NCBI RefSeq assembly: GCF_905404315.1
Contig: NC_066273.1
Coordinates: 14,942,001-15,006,000 of the forward strand
Origin: Leptidea sinapis
Taxonomy: Eukaryota; Arthropoda; Insecta; Lepidoptera; Pieridae
DNA length: 64,000 nt
Direction: 5' to 3'
The notes below the pieces were generated by a model that was not told the DNA's origin, searched no databases, and saw nothing but the letters and a program-made list of their open reading frames with translations. The position numbers and the translations under genes were made by a program. The stretch's first letter is position 1; every line of letters starts with the position of its first letter. Of the stretch, positions 1 through 11,999 are shown piece after piece.

Positions 1-1170
1 TCATCATAATATAAGACGCCAAGATATTTAAAGTCTATTTTGAATTACACGTTGGTCTAGTGATCTGAGAAGGAACTTGTACACTTCTTTGATACTTTTA
101 AAATTAACAAATTCCAATTATGATGTCAAAACTAAATTTATGCCTTAAAACTAGTAATTTGATCAAGAATATATCCTTACTATCCTAACTTAATAATCTT
201 AAATTTTTACTACTTTGAATACCTAAGTAGAACGCTAATGGATTCAAAGGAAAAAGCAAAAATAAAACATACTAAGTTATCAAGATTTCGTCCTGGAAGA
301 TTAGTCAATTAATCTTTCAGAGTTCTGAAATTTTAAGATTCCCAAACCCTTTTCGGAGTCAAAAAAACTTGGTGAAAGAGACTAACAATCTTGGTGAACT
401 GTCCCATACACAAGCGAAGCAGAATAGACAGGATAATATTTACCTTATTAAGTTCTAGTTTTTTTATTATTATAAATTATTAAGATATATTTTTAAGAAT
501 ATAACTACCTTAAAAATTTCATTTTTTTAAATTCAATTTTGGAACATGTTTATTGAGTAACAAACTTCGACCATTCTCCGCCATTTCACACATAGCAAAC
601 AGATTGTAGTGCACAAAGTGGGTAAGGAGCCGTCGATCTTGTGAAAGACATTTCAGTTGTATGTTCGTATTTAGTACTTTCGATAGCTATACTAACACAT
701 CCACTGTCAATAACAAACCAGAGTGGCCGTGCTGTTAGAACTACAAACGCTGTTAATGCTGTTAAAGCCAAAATTCACCGAAAACCTTGGACTTTTTCGG
801 GTATCATCAAAGAAGACTTGGTACTTGATGCTAAAGCTTCAGGTCTTTTTAATCATCCATGTACAGGACATGCCTTAAACATACATTTAAGGACAGTGGC
901 TCGATCTAAATTAATGCTTGCTGTCCCGATAAGCGGGTGAAGAGCACAGAATTAGAATAGAATAGAAATATATTTTTTTTGCCATAGTGAGAGACAATAA
1001 CATAACATATTGCAACAATACTTGGTACATGTCATGAAGCTACATCAGCTCTTAAGTGAAGTATAAGACTAAGAAATAGAAATATTCTATTCACTGATAA
1101 TTGTTCTATTGCCACAACCGAAGAGAGCTACAACAAACAAATGAGCTCATAGCTCCAAAAAACTTTGACG
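1..1170. other. AT-rich region, no gene assigned
   Basis: No exon of the protease type is visible here, and in particular no signal-peptide exon for the gene at 1724. An open frame at 641-940 (+) has no recognisable domain and starts on GTG; it is followed by an A-rich stretch with GAATA repeats near 950-970, which can be the tail of a retroelement, but I cannot place it. The segment around 1003-1065 is a dispersed repeat described separately. Confidence 0.5.
1003..1065 (+). repeat. Dispersed repeat, copy 1 (partner at 18606-18666)
   Basis: About 60 bases resemble 18606-18666, sharing the stretches ACATATTGCAACA and ATGAAGCTACATCAG in the same order and spacing. I estimate roughly three quarters identity by eye. 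The flanks do not align obviously, so this is a fragment of an unidentified repeat, perhaps a decayed DNA transposon. Confidence 0.5.
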
Positions 1171-1179
1171 AGTGATAGA

Positions 1180-1490
1180 AAAAGAGCAACGTGGTCATCA
1201 TCTTACCGTCAGTCTTGGTTTGGTGGGAGTGTGTCGTATCAAGGAGTCACAAAGTTTAATTATTGGAAAAAGAAGAGAAGACTTAAGCAAAAGTGTATCA
1301 AGAGACTGTCTTAGATTTTGGTTGTTTGGATCTCTAAGCAATATACTCTTAAAATGTAAGCTACTTTGGTACCAAGGCTAAAGGCTCAATAGCTTGTCCA
1401 TCGTCTAGCCCAGATCTAAACCTCTTCAACGACAAATCATGATCAAGATACGGACTGCTCTAAACGACACGCACATCTTAATTTGAGCGA
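1180..1490 (+). mobile_element. Degenerate Tc1-like transposase fragment
   Basis: The + strand near 1398-1425 reads CPSSSPDLNL, which matches the SPDLNP block around the third catalytic residue of Tc1-type transposases. Upstream, 1210-1240 can be read as a broken form of the SV.VWGC block when frames are changed. The frame is shifted and carries stops, so this is an inactive relic. It lies about 230 bases before exon 2 of protease A, within what would be its first intron or its 5' flank. The assignment rests on short motifs and is tentative. Confidence 0.4.
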
Positions 1491-1723
1491 CAATGTATTT
1501 GTTTCTCTTACTCAAGAAATTGGTATTGTAAATTATAGTTGTTATGCAACCTCTATACTCTCAACAATTTACTGACCGAATAGATATGTTCCAATATTAT
1601 TATTAAACTATTCGCCTTTAATATAAAATATTAATGCCTGAAGGAACATACGTGTTTAAAGGAATTTACTTTATCTTAAATTAAACTAAGAAAATAAATT
1701 TAACCCCAAGTTAATATTTTAAG

Positions 1724-3022
1724 GGTGGCCTCGTGATCCGGCTGACAACTGGAGCAACTTCAGTATGCGGATCTTCTCTCCTGTCTAACACAAGATTGGT
1801 AACAGCAGCTCACTGTTGGAGAACCAGTGGTGCTCAAGCTAATCAATTCACTGTTGTACTCGGCTCAACTTTTCTTTTCTCCGGCGGCACCAGAATCGTA
1901 ACCAACCAAGTGGAAATGCATGCCAGTTACAATATGAACAATCTGAATAACGATGTAGCTATTATCAGAATTAACCACGTAAACTTCAGTAGTAAGTATT
2001 CATTTATTATTTATCATATCAAGATATTGTCTTCGGACTACTTTTATAATTTCTAAGTTGGTTGAGACGTAACTCAAAATTTATTTTTCAGACATAATCG
2101 GAAGAATAAATATGGCTACAGGAAGCAATCAATTTGTTGGAACCTGGGCGACCGCAGCAGGCTTTGGTGCAACTTCAGATTGTAAGCTATGGTCGACATT
2201 ATCAAAAAATTTATTCAAAAGTAAAATGACAGCTGTAGAAGCATACCATATATTTAAAAAATCCATTTGCAGACATTTCCATATGCTCTCAAGTAGTCCA
2301 CATTACTGACTAAGATTCGCTAATTAAAAATGCAATTCAAATTATTCAAAACAAAAGTAATTTATAAAAATAATATTTTTAAATTAAAATAAAAGCAATT
2401 GGTACAGCACTCATAATTGTTTGAATAATCATTACTCATGATACGATTATATCACCATGACGCTCTATATTCTTTTTTGAACATTATAAAGATATTTAAG
2501 GAACAAGCAGGAATTATTGGAATAAACAAGTTCATAATGTTTTATGTTATATTAATGAAAAAATATGTTTTAGCTCAGCAAGGCATTCCTAATAACACAT
2601 CCCTTAGACAAGTCAACATGGTGGTAATAGCCAACAATGTCTGCGCAAATTCCTACGGCTCTAATATTGTTATCGCTTCAACCATCTGTACTGACACTGC
2701 CCGTGGAACTGCTAGCACGTGTGGTGGCGATTCTGGTGGTCCTCTCTCTGCTGGCAATCAATTGGTAAGCTTTCTATGAAACACTATCCTCATATTTCTA
2801 AATAGTTAATTCTTTGATAGAAGTATAGATTCACGTTCAAGTATATATATATATTAAACATGATGGATTTAGTGACGTAGTTATATATTATGTAAACATA
2901 ATATTATTTTTTTCCAGATTGGTATTACATCTTTCGGCTCTGCTCGTGGATGCCAGTCAGGTTTTCCAGCTGCCTTCGCCAGGGTCACTTCCTTCGCCGC
3001 ATGGATCAACGCCCGTCTATAA
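1724..3022 (+). CDS. Chymotrypsin-like serine protease A (5' partial: exons 2-5)
   Basis: Exons at 1724-1991, 2092-2181, 2574-2764 and 2918-3022 join in frame to 217 aa plus stop, with GT..AG borders and phases matching genes B-D. The product is the core of an S1 protease, probably a secreted digestive enzyme. Catalytic His lies in TAAHC (residue 30 of this part), Asp in NNDVAI (77) and Ser in GGDSGGP (173). Position 189 (chymotrypsin numbering) is Ser and 216 is Gly (SFGSARGC), which suggests a chymotrypsin-like pocket. The exon coding signal peptide, propeptide and IVGG is not found in 1-1723. It may lie left of the window, since intron 1 of gene C is 5.8 kb, or may be lost. Exon 4 is 12 nt shorter than in B, in the loop after the catalytic serine. 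Closest relative here is B. Confidence 0.9.
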
Positions 3023-3489
3023 ATATGTATAATGCTTGACATATTTAACTAATTAAGTTGTAATTCATATTTCTGTGATTTTATGCAAACTCTTCTTCAA
3101 ATATCAGGTTATAGTTTATTTATTTTGTCCTGAGTCTGACAAAATTAAGTATGACACACACAATCAAACGATAATGGTATTAATTTTTGTTCAATACAAA
3201 CACATCGGATTGCCGCTCTAAGCCAAATTGAGTGGTTTGATTCTAAACATTAAACAAGTACTTATTGAAAATAAAATACTAAACACAACGAGTTAAAACG
3301 AATTTTTTGTAAAACAAGATACCAACTAAGTTTTGGTGATTTCAAAATTTTAATATGACTCAATAATACTGCGTACATAATGGATAAAATTACCTCAACT
3401 TTTTGTGCACAATACGGTAAGATTGAGAATGTATATTAATTAGATTAGAATATATCAGAATCATGCCTGAAAGAATGAAGGACAATGTC

Positions 3490-4260
3490 GAAATCCGCCA
3501 CTGAACAGAAGTTTTGAGAGAAGTACCTTGTGCCATATACGATCAAAAAGCCTTCGCTGTATCCAGGCTAACTGCCAGGCCTTCCCCCTTGCTCTCAATA
3601 GTCGCCGCGCATCTATGTGTTAGTTATACCATAAGATCGACTGTCGACCGACCATGGCGAAAGTCGTAGACCAAGCCGGATAATAATGAATTATGTTTTT
3701 ATTGCAATGCGAGCAAAGCCCAAATCTACAGTTAATTACTGCATGTCCCAGATGTAAACAATACTGCGATGCATAAGTTGTGTTCGCGTACTAGTTTAAG
3801 TTTTGAATCGAAGTTACTTTCCATAAACCTTTTACATTTTATCCATGATATCTTACTACGCTATTTATCATGAACAACTCGGCTTGCTGGAAAGATTGCA
3901 GTGTAACATGGTGTGACATTTAGTGAGTGATTTTTTCTTTTATGTAGGTGTGTATGTGCGTCGGCATTATGTGAACGCTGCAATGCCTTCAGCATATCCG
4001 CTCTGTTACAAATAAAACTTATCAAACCGCTACCCTCCCGGGGTAAAATCTCTTTAAGGACCACAGTAATATTCTAGTTGGGTGGGAGGTTGGTCTTCGG
4101 ACCTCGACACTAACCTTTCGAAACATAGCGGCACTAGGCCACTACTTCAAGCCGGTATATTGTGCGAGCGTGGTTATGAATCCGGTCGAGTCTGGCCTGA
4201 TTGTGCTGTCGTCATAAGACTGCAGCGTAATTATCCCACTTCTGAAAATCTCTTAGTCAC
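3490..4260 (-). mobile_element. LINE family X fragment (minus strand), internally rearranged
   Basis: 3500-3680 matches 45500-45670 and 15420-15575, the part of family X that codes the reverse transcriptase block with DIAKAFDRVWHK on the minus strand. 4015-4260 matches 47390-47640, the 5' leader of the same family. Between them, 3700-4010 is not recognisable. The piece is thus a copy with most of the coding body missing. It stops where the gypsy-like LTR begins near 4283. Confidence 0.75.
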
Positions 4261-4282
4261 TTTCGTCAACTTTAAAAAAAGA

Positions 4283-4470
4283 AACGAAGGAAGAGAACAG
4301 GAAGTAGTGAAAATTATGAAAAGTGGAATATGATTCAGTGTAGAGAAGATAGAATAGAACGAGTGTTCGGTGAGGTGTGATCTGCTGAAAGTCCATCTGA
4401 AGAGGAACAGCGGCAGACCGCTGAAGTGCAAGTTCGTGGAAGTGAGGGCAAATAAGGGCTCGTTCCTTTA
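4283..4470 (+). repeat. Left LTR fragment of the gypsy element
   Basis: It shares with 6176-6352 the blocks GAACGAGTGTTCGG, GAACAGCGGCAGAC, GTGCAAGTTCGTGGAAGTGA and GCAAATAA.GGCTCG, in the same order. The U3 part present before the right copy (TATA-like GGGTATATAAGC near 6131) is missing here, so this LTR is 5' truncated. Confidence 0.7.
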
Positions 4471-6175
4471 AGCTGTGTATCACTTTCCATTTCCTGAGAG
4501 TGGGTTTCGTGACAATTGATGTCAGAAGTGGGATTGGAATGATGCCATTGGTGCCAAGGTACGAGTAGGAGCAAGTGGGGCAGCAGAGGACGAGTTACAG
4601 GAGGCATCCGGCTCTGGAGGCAGTATGACCGTGTCAGCGTCACAACTTCCGGTTTACATCCGGCCGGTAGACATCAGGGCCACATACAACAGATGGCCGC
4701 CATGATGCAAGAAGAAGCGCAAAGACAGGAGGGGCAGCTGTGGGGCTTATATGAAGGATATGTTATCCCATGACGCTGTGGGAAAGGACATCGCCCCGAT
4801 CGACAGTGTGTAAAAGAAGATGGAGGATGTTGAAGAAAACTTTCAATGGAAGATGGATGAGAAAAGAGCCTTTTCCTGGGATGAAGATTGCGAACAACCT
4901 TATTTAAAGTTGCAGAAACGACTATGTAAATCATCTTTCCTTTGATATCCTGACATGGAGAGAAGATTCATAGCGGATGCTGATGGCATTGGGAAACCCC
5001 GCAAGGGAAGTATTGCTATTTGCAACTAGTCGTTCCCGGGGAGAAGTTGAACTAGATCCTACGAGCCTTCACGAAGGTTCTTCGGGTGGACATTTGATTA
5101 AGAAGAACTCTCAAAAGAATTTAAGAACGATTTTACTGTCAAGGGACTGAAGACCCGGACCAAAGAAGCTATGAAGCTGTATAATTTCAGGGCTCCGTGG
5201 GAGAGAGTAGCTCTGGATACAGCCGGACCGTTACCCGTCACCAAAGCTGGAAACCGTTACATAATGGTGGTGATGGATTATTTCACGAAGTCGCAGTTGC
5301 GACGAAGCTGGTAAATGAAGTCTTCTGTAGATTCGGTGTGCATTTAGAAATGCAAATTGATCAAGGGCTGAACTTCGAGTCCCAAGAATTTCAAGTGTTC
5401 TTGGACCAGAACTATGCCATAGCATACACAGTCGGACGGATTGGTGGAGAGGCTTAAACAAACGATGGAGCGGCACGTGTCAAAGGTAGTGGGCAGTCAT
5501 CAGGATAAGTGGGATGATTACATTCTACCATTTCTCATGTCGTTTAGAGCCCGCGATACACGAGACGACTTATTTACTCGATTTACTCTCAGGCTCTCCA
5601 CCCTATACTTCGATTAGTATAAGAGAGTATGGGAATGAGTTACGGAATGACATCTACGAGGAAAGTATAGGATGGGTTTAGGGCAAGTGAACGGATGGAG
5701 ACCCGATACGATCGAAGAGCTAATGTTCCTAGTTTTGAAGAGGAAACCCTGGTTTGGTTACACAAACCGTAAGGCAAAAGGGGGAGTCTCCTTATCGTCA
5801 ACATAATTGGGAAGGACCATACAAAGTAATAACATAAATGATGTGACTCTCGGGATCCAGCGTACCCCTAGAAGTCCCTCAAACATCGTACCTGTCTATC
5901 GGGTGGCTAAGTTTTACGGAAGCAACGATGATCGCGACGATCATGTCTTGGGAGGGGAGCAGTGTCGCATAGCAATGTTTCGACATACATGACGAGAATT
6001 GTCAAACTTCAAGCCATTGATAATTTTGAAAGCCCTGTCAAACAACACTCGTTGCACAGCGGACAATTTCTAGTACAATTTAAATTTATAGATGGAAGGG
6101 AATCATTTTTGAAAATAAACAGACCCGGGGGTATATAAGCATTACTACGGCAGTTTTAGTTCAGGCTCGAAAGTG

Positions 6176-6352
6176 AAAAGGAAAAGCAGGAAGAGTTGAA
6201 GTAGTTGTGAAAAGTGGAAAATTATTCAGTGAGTAGAAGACAGAAGAGAACGAGTGTTCGGCGCGTTGTGATCTGCAGAAGGCACCGGAACAGCGGCAGA
6301 CTGGTGAAGTGCAAGTTCGTGGAAGTGACCGCAAATAAAGGCTCGCTTAGGT
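6176..6352 (+). repeat. Right LTR (matching part) of the gypsy element
   Basis: Direct repeat of 4283-4470. The LTR probably begins further left, since GGGTATATAAGC near 6131 would serve as its TATA box, but I cannot fix the exact boundary because the left copy is truncated there. Confidence 0.65.
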
Positions 6353-6554
6353 ACGTTTACTTATACCTATAGTTTAAGCATAAGCTATCGTAAAAATAAT
6401 TTTAAATCCTTTGTGTTATTAATATGAACAGAATAACGCCTGTCGGGTCAGCTGGTATTTAAAAATATTAATTTATTTTGCACTGTTATCGTTTGTGAGC
6501 TCATAACAACTAGCGTAGAATCAACATCGAAAAAGATAGCTGAGCACTCTTCTT

Positions 6555-7265
6555 ATCGTAAGTATTAAGCATATAGCAACACCTACCTATCCTCCCGCGA
6601 TATCAGAACTCGATAACTGAAGTACTGTTCAGACAGAAAACTGTTCGGCGAGCTCTTTTTTCATTTGGACGTAAAGAATTCGAGTAGGCTGGGTTTCATT
6701 TTCCCCATCGTGCATAGAACGTGTGCCCCTGAGTTTATACCGGTGCTAATGTGTTGTAAAGGCGTAGTCCAGGACCCATCGAAGTGAACCCTTGTCGATC
6801 CGATCCAAAAACAATTGAGACAGTTCGGATCCGCCTAACACCAGGCCTTTTGCTATTCCTCCCTGATCTCCAAAACATCCCTCATTTGGGCTTCCTATGA
6901 GTTTATGCAAGTAGACCATCAGATTCCTCACTAGGCGCTGTATACAGTACCGTGAACACAGGAGATCCCCAAGAATATAATCTCTTAAACTGCTTCGTCT
7001 GCATATCAATGATATGTTGGATGCAGCTAACATGCATTGCTATGCAGACGATAGAACAGGTGATGCCGTATACAATGAGGCCATTCAGGTCTCATTTGGA
7101 TAATCGCCGACCTGTGCCAGCAGAATCTTGTGTCGTCTATCGAGTTCCCTTTTGAGAAAGTCACTAATTGGGGAAAAATTAACCTTGTCGAATTTAACCC
7201 CCAAATGACCCAAGTTTTCGCGTTTATCACAAAAAAAAACATTGTCGTATCACCACTCTTCATAT
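6555..7265 (+). mobile_element. LINE family X fragment (plus strand) with intact YADD
   Basis: Read on the + strand this matches the minus-strand copies at 15230-16000 and 45400-46010: a FRQKTVRRALFS segment (6620-6665), a PHLGFL..VYASRPSDSS segment (6880-6950), then LHINDMLDAANMHCYADD. The YADD catalytic box lies at 7041-7052. The middle palm and finger blocks are deleted and the frame is broken, so the copy is dead. It keeps the catalytic box that the other X copies in this window have lost. Confidence 0.75.
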
Positions 7266-8600
7266 ACCTAACTGCTTATCATGCTTCTTATTAGAAGCTT
7301 CTTATCAAATAAAAATTAATAACGGCTGAATGCTTAGAAAGTCTTCCATTGTAGGTACTCTATTTATTAAATACTATACTATACTACTACATTTTTGGAG
7401 GAGCACTCAAAATACAAATAACATTACCATAATCGAGCTAGGCTGGTATGTTATTTTAAAATCAAAACAAAAAACAACTTTATTATTTTAGGTACAAGAA
7501 ATGAATGTTACGCATGTCAAAAGATACTCATTTTACCATTTAATATCCATTAATCAGCACACTGTACATAAATAAAAGTTATGTGAGCATTATGTTTACA
7601 TTTATGAAGTATTTAATAGCTATAAATATGCAAGATAATATAAGTTTCAACACGATACATGGACCAGACATCACATCCCTTAAACATATTTTAGGAAAGG
7701 TAACAACGAAGTACCAAATTCCAAAATCAGATATCTCATCCTTGAACCCAATCAAGAAAAAGTAGTTACGTATTTATGTAACTAACGTACGTACGTACTA
7801 CTAATATAAAATAATACATAATAGTACAAGCTAATATAAAAGCCAGAAAACGAAACTGAGATCAGATTTGAAAAAAGATTAGATTGCTTATTAATTATCA
7901 TTGATATGTTTTAGATCTTTCACAAATAACGTGATATATTTTTTTATGTTTTTGAGGCGCAATATGCATCCATCGCGGACGAAGCTGAACAACTAGCATT
8001 ATTTATTAATTCGTTTATTGATGTTTTGCGGTAATTTGTTGTTTCATTGGCCTTAATTAGTAAATTAATCACCATAAAATTTCGCATTCATATTGACCTG
8101 GTAAAGAAAGGATGGATATTATGTTATTGTCTCTAAATTTTAACAGTAACCGTGGTAGGTTAAGAAGAAACATTAGCTGAGGCCTATTGCAGAATTAATA
8201 ATTCTAAAACAACATACGGTCGCGCTAACGAGGGCAGAGATAATCGCGAGTGCGCTAAGGACAACTGCAGCTCCGATTAATAATCGTAAGTTTAAAAAAA
8301 ATATCAGGGTTTCTTTCTCAGCAATTTCTCCCTCCAAAATATAACCAATAGAAACAAATAATATGTTGGAAGCTGAAAGGTTAGGAAATATTCTGTTTGT
8401 TGTTTTTTTTTCCGCTTTTTGTTGACGGATTTTAATACAATCTCTCTCCTTTTGGCCTCTGTTTTAGCTAGGGTTTAAAAAATAAGAGAGAGAAAAAAAA
8501 TTATAATATTTGCAACGAAAAATAGCCACTAATGTATCCTCTTAACGAATTTAACGTGGATGAATTGGTACTCAGAGTAAAAATTCTTGATGAATCATAA
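7266..8600. other. Intergenic region upstream of protease B, no gene seen
   Basis: AT-rich sequence without a recognisable coding region. A 60-codon frame at 7583-7765 has no domain. A short segment near 7660-7690 (GGACCAGACATC then TCCCT) recurs near 62327-62345, suggesting a decayed dispersed repeat. A small ACGT run lies at 7788-7799. Confidence 0.5.
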
Positions 8601-8733
8601 TCATAAGCGCATGGATTTAAGTTAAAGAAGCAATAATAAGGTTATCGCATGAGACTATTTTGAATGTTTTTATATTAATATTAATATTAAGATATAATAA
8701 GTTGATAAAATATTTAATAAGATAAAAATAAAG

Positions 8734-8745
8734 TATATATATAAA
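8734..8745 (+). promoter_or_regulatory. TATA box of protease B
   Basis: TATATATATAAA ends 43 bases before the ATG of gene B, close to the 40-base distance seen in genes C and D. GATA-type motifs lie just upstream (AAGATA near 8690, TTGATAA near 8702, AAGATAA near 8720), which is compatible with midgut GATA control known for insect digestive enzymes. The function is inferred. Confidence 0.65.
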
Positions 8746-8788
8746 GCATTTTGCAGACTTCGGTACTTGAGCATCAAGCACACTAATC

Positions 8789-11098
8789 ATGAAACTCCTG
8801 ATCATCATCGTTGGTCTCGTTGTGGCCACCCACGCCACAGAGAGGCATGACATCATCACCGACTACCACAATGTGATCGGTATTCCCCTAGCACAGAAAA
8901 TCAAGCAGTCTGAGAGTGCTATGGATTTCGATGGTTCCAGAATCATCGGTGGCAGTGTTGCTGGTCTCGGTGCTCATCCCTATCTTGTAAGTTGCATTGT
9001 TATCTTCATTACGTAAATATTTTTATTTAAGTTCAATTCACGTTGATAGTATATTTTAAACACAGCGATACCACATATACTGTCAGTGTGTATAGTAATG
9101 TAGCCCAACAATTATAAATTATAATAGTTTCAACTCCAATTTCAATGATTACCGTAACAGCAAAAGTTATTTATGGACGTTTGTAGTCAAACCTTTTAGT
9201 AAATGTATCAAGTAGTCCCAATACAAAATGTTTATCTTGACTTTCAATCATTCCATAAATTTTTTTAAATGATTTAATTATGATTGTATTGTTATAATTT
9301 TAGGGTGGTCTTGTGATCCAACTGACCACTGGATGGCAATCGGTATGCGGTGCTTCCCTCTTGAGTCAAACTAGAGCTGTAACAGCCGCTCACTGCTGGG
9401 CCACCAGAACCTCTCAAGCTAGTCAGTTAACTACTGTCTGGGGCTCTCAAACTCTCTTCTCCGGTGGTGTCAGGATCGTAACGACTAATGTGCGAATGCA
9501 TGCTAGTTACAACATGAACAACCTGAACAATGATATAGCTATGATTATTATAAACTCCGTCGGTTTGACCAGTAAGTTTAATATTATTGTATGATATGAT
9601 ATGATACTCGTAAATCCTGACTCTTAATTAAGCCTTACTCGCTTACATTTATTCGATAGTTTCCAAATTGTATTTTTCAAGTCAACGCTTTTTTTCTTAC
9701 ATTTGAATATTTATTTGATATTTCTCACTAATTGACTCAGACTCAATCTTGTAATTTTTATTTGTGTGTTACAATTATGATTAAAATAGAATTTACTCTT
9801 ACTTTAGTAAAATTTTGAAGTTACGTCGAAATTGTTTTTTTATAGCCAATATCCAACCTATCCGAATTGATTCTGGCAGTAATCAGCACGTTGGGACATG
9901 GGCAACCGCAGCTGGCTATGGTGCAACTTCTGACTGTGAGTTTTATTTCATCATATTATTATGTTCGTTCGAAATTATCTAGTAAGATTGTATGTGAAAA
10001 TGTGTTGTTTAAGCAGCACTGCTTATGATTTATTTATTTATTATTAATACCGCATTTTGTTTACAGCTCAACAAGGAATTCCCAACAACACAGTTAAGAG
10101 ACATGTTAACATGGTGATCATGGACAACAGTGTTTGTGCAAGATTTTACTTCCCAGGCATAGTTATTCACTCCACTCTGTGTACCGACACAGCCCGTGGA
10201 ACTGCCAGCATCTGTGGTGGTGATTCTGGAGGCCCTCTCGTCATTGGCTCATCAGCTAACAGAATATTGGTAAGTTGGAATTACTTTTAAGCATAGTTGT
10301 GGTATACGACGAGCTTTCATGTAGGGCGTCACGGGCTATCTCGCCTTAAATTGGCAGGCCATACCAGTTGCCGCGCCAGCATTAATGAAGTCATCCGCAG
10401 GAAATTTGCTGCTCTTCTACGCCGCCGAATATACGAGCTGTTTTAGAGCCAAATGATATTTATTACCCGCCGCAATGGCAAGCGTCCTGTTGGAATGTCC
10501 CGGGTGGCTTGGGAAGGGGACTGGCGTAGGATTCTGGCTCATCCAAGTTACTTCAGTTACTGCTGGGGTTGCTGATTCGACTGCCGAAGACAGCAAGTGT
10601 CACAAATATGTCGGTCTCAGTGAGTCTTACATCTTTGTGCCGTTTGGTGTCGAGACACTTGGCCTGTGGAGCGCAAAGGTGCGGAGAATATACGAAGTCC
10701 GGGCCTCAATAGGGCTACTGGCAACCCAAGCGCTGGCAGCTATCAGCCTAGCTAGGCAACTTGGAATTTAATTTAATTGCTATTGTTGAGCGAAGATAAG
10801 AGATTTACTTTGCATGAATAAATAATTAGCCAATAATTCACGTAGGTAGTTATAAATCTTTTATAGAAATTAGAGCCCAAATGAGTATACTTTTTGCTAC
10901 ATTAGAGGAAATATTTTTCAATAAATATTTATCCAATAACCCATTGATAACTTTTTCTATCATTTTAATAATTTGATGGTTTTTTCTCTATAGACTGGTC
11001 TCTCATCGTTCGTCTCAAGTGCAGGATGTCAATCTGGTAGCCCAGCTGGTTTCGCAAGAATTGCATCCTTCGCCGACTGGATCAACTCCAACATGTAA
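8789..11098 (+). CDS. Chymotrypsin-like serine protease B (complete, 5 exons)
   Basis: Exons 8789-8986, 9304-9571, 9846-9935, 10067-10269 and 10994-11098 give 287 aa plus stop; phases are 0, 1, 1, 0. The start is the first ATG after the TATA box and opens a signal peptide (residues 1-16, MKLLIIIVGLVVATHA). A propeptide runs to DFDGSR, and the mature chain begins IIGG at residue 52. The triad is His96 (TAAHC), Asp143 (NNDIAM) and Ser239 (GGDSGGP). Six cysteines fit the three usual disulfides. Position 189 is Ser as in chymotrypsin, but 216 is Val (SSFVSSAGC), which in elastases narrows the S1 pocket. Position 226 is Ala. It is likely a secreted midgut protease cutting after medium or small hydrophobic residues; specificity is inferred. 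Intron 4 carries a retroelement fragment. Confidence 0.95.
10310..10772 (+). mobile_element. 3' end of a retroelement ORF inside intron 4 of protease B
   Basis: The + strand encodes a segment with HKYVGLSESYIFVPFGVETL followed by a stretch rich in Ala, Ile and Arg to LGI and a stop near 10771. I recognise the (H/N)KY..L...(Y/H)FVPVAVETLG.WG pattern from the C-terminal region of animal retroelement polyproteins, but I cannot fix the clade. Upstream 10320-10560 is GC-rich and reads in broken frames. It sits between splice donor 10270 and acceptor 10994, so it should be removed by splicing. Confidence 0.55.
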
Positions 11099-11099
11099 A

Positions 11100-11990
11100 A
11101 CTGTTTTAAGCGCAAAATCATTAAAAATATTATTTAAACTACTATCTAGTTTCATTTATAAGCTCACTGAGTCCACCACTTCATCAGTGTGGAATCTATC
11201 TCAGGATGTATTTATATATGTTAGCCCTTATCCCAGGTGGCTAGGCGAGGACTAGTCATCACTTCTTTTTTAGTACGGAACGTTGAGTTCCAGCCAAGGT
11301 TGGGGTATATTGCCTTGTGACTAAGTTTGACAGACTCTCTTTCAAGTTCAAGGATCATTTTTTAAAAGCGTATTGCTAGGAGGTTTCACAGCATCGTTTC
11401 AACCTAAGACAGTTTCTTGATACAGTTTGGCTGAAGATTCCACTCCTTTTGCACAAAAATTAAGCTGTGTGATTCCTAGCTAAGACACCCCCCACTTAAC
11501 AATGATCGCTGCAGGATGATGATCACATTACACTTTTCTGACCACTTGTGATGCCACGCACCGCCTCGTCTAAAATAATATCATTTACAAAAAAACAGGC
11601 GGTTTTAATTTTTTGCGTCCCTTAAGGAAATACAAAAGAGGTTTTAATAATTTTCGAATATTACTGGCATATCTATGAAGTGCTGAAGTGTGCATAAAAA
11701 AGATTATTCCAAATAAACCACCAAAGTTGCAGTTAATTGTGTATCGTTGCGGGAATAGTTGACAAAAAGGCATAAAAGGCATGTATTTTCTCAAAATTGA
11801 TTCCCTTGGAATTATTTTTATGTCAATTTTACTATACTAGATACTACTACCGCTTCGAAAACAAATGGCTCTCTGAGAGAGATGAAGCGGCGCAAGAAAC
11901 TCTCCCAGCATTCTTTTTTTGTGCTCTTTTTAATGAATAATACAATAATGTACTGTTACTGCTATTGCTATAATTGCATATTCATGCGGC
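11100..11990. other. Downstream of protease B, no gene seen
   Basis: The 3' UTR of B is short or lacks a canonical AATAAA nearby; ATTAAA at about 11122 is a candidate signal. No further coding region is recognised up to the LINE at 12000. The open frame at 11585-11794 (-) has no domain. Confidence 0.4.
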
Positions 11991-11999
11991 GTAGTTCGG

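Larger units (their letters stand above)
4283..6352 (+). mobile_element. Degenerate Ty3/gypsy LTR retrotransposon
   Basis: The ends share a direct repeat (4283-4470 and 6176-6352). The segment after the left copy has a TGTCAGAAGTGGGATT stretch near 4519, like the primer-binding region of many insect gypsy elements. Around 5185-5290 the + strand encodes an integrase core start (PWERVALDTAGPLPV, then GNRYI.VVMDYFTK). Further on, FGVHLEMQIDQG resembles the second catalytic block, and 5700-5800 resembles the C-terminal part of such integrases. Gag, protease and most of the reverse transcriptase are missing, and frames are broken. Only about 2.1 kb remain of a normal 5-7 kb, so the copy is inactive. 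Confidence 0.8.

Noticed and set aside
641..940. 99-codon frame as a host gene or as exon 1 of protease A
   Set aside because: It starts on GTG, has no propeptide or IVGG motif, and shows no family resemblance.
6746..7263. Minus-strand frames at 6.7-7.3 kb
   Set aside because: The RT motif HCYADD is on the plus strand here, so the minus frames are shadows.
7583..7765. 60-codon frame as a small gene
   Set aside because: Low complexity and AT-rich, no signal or domain; part of it resembles a dispersed repeat near 62330.
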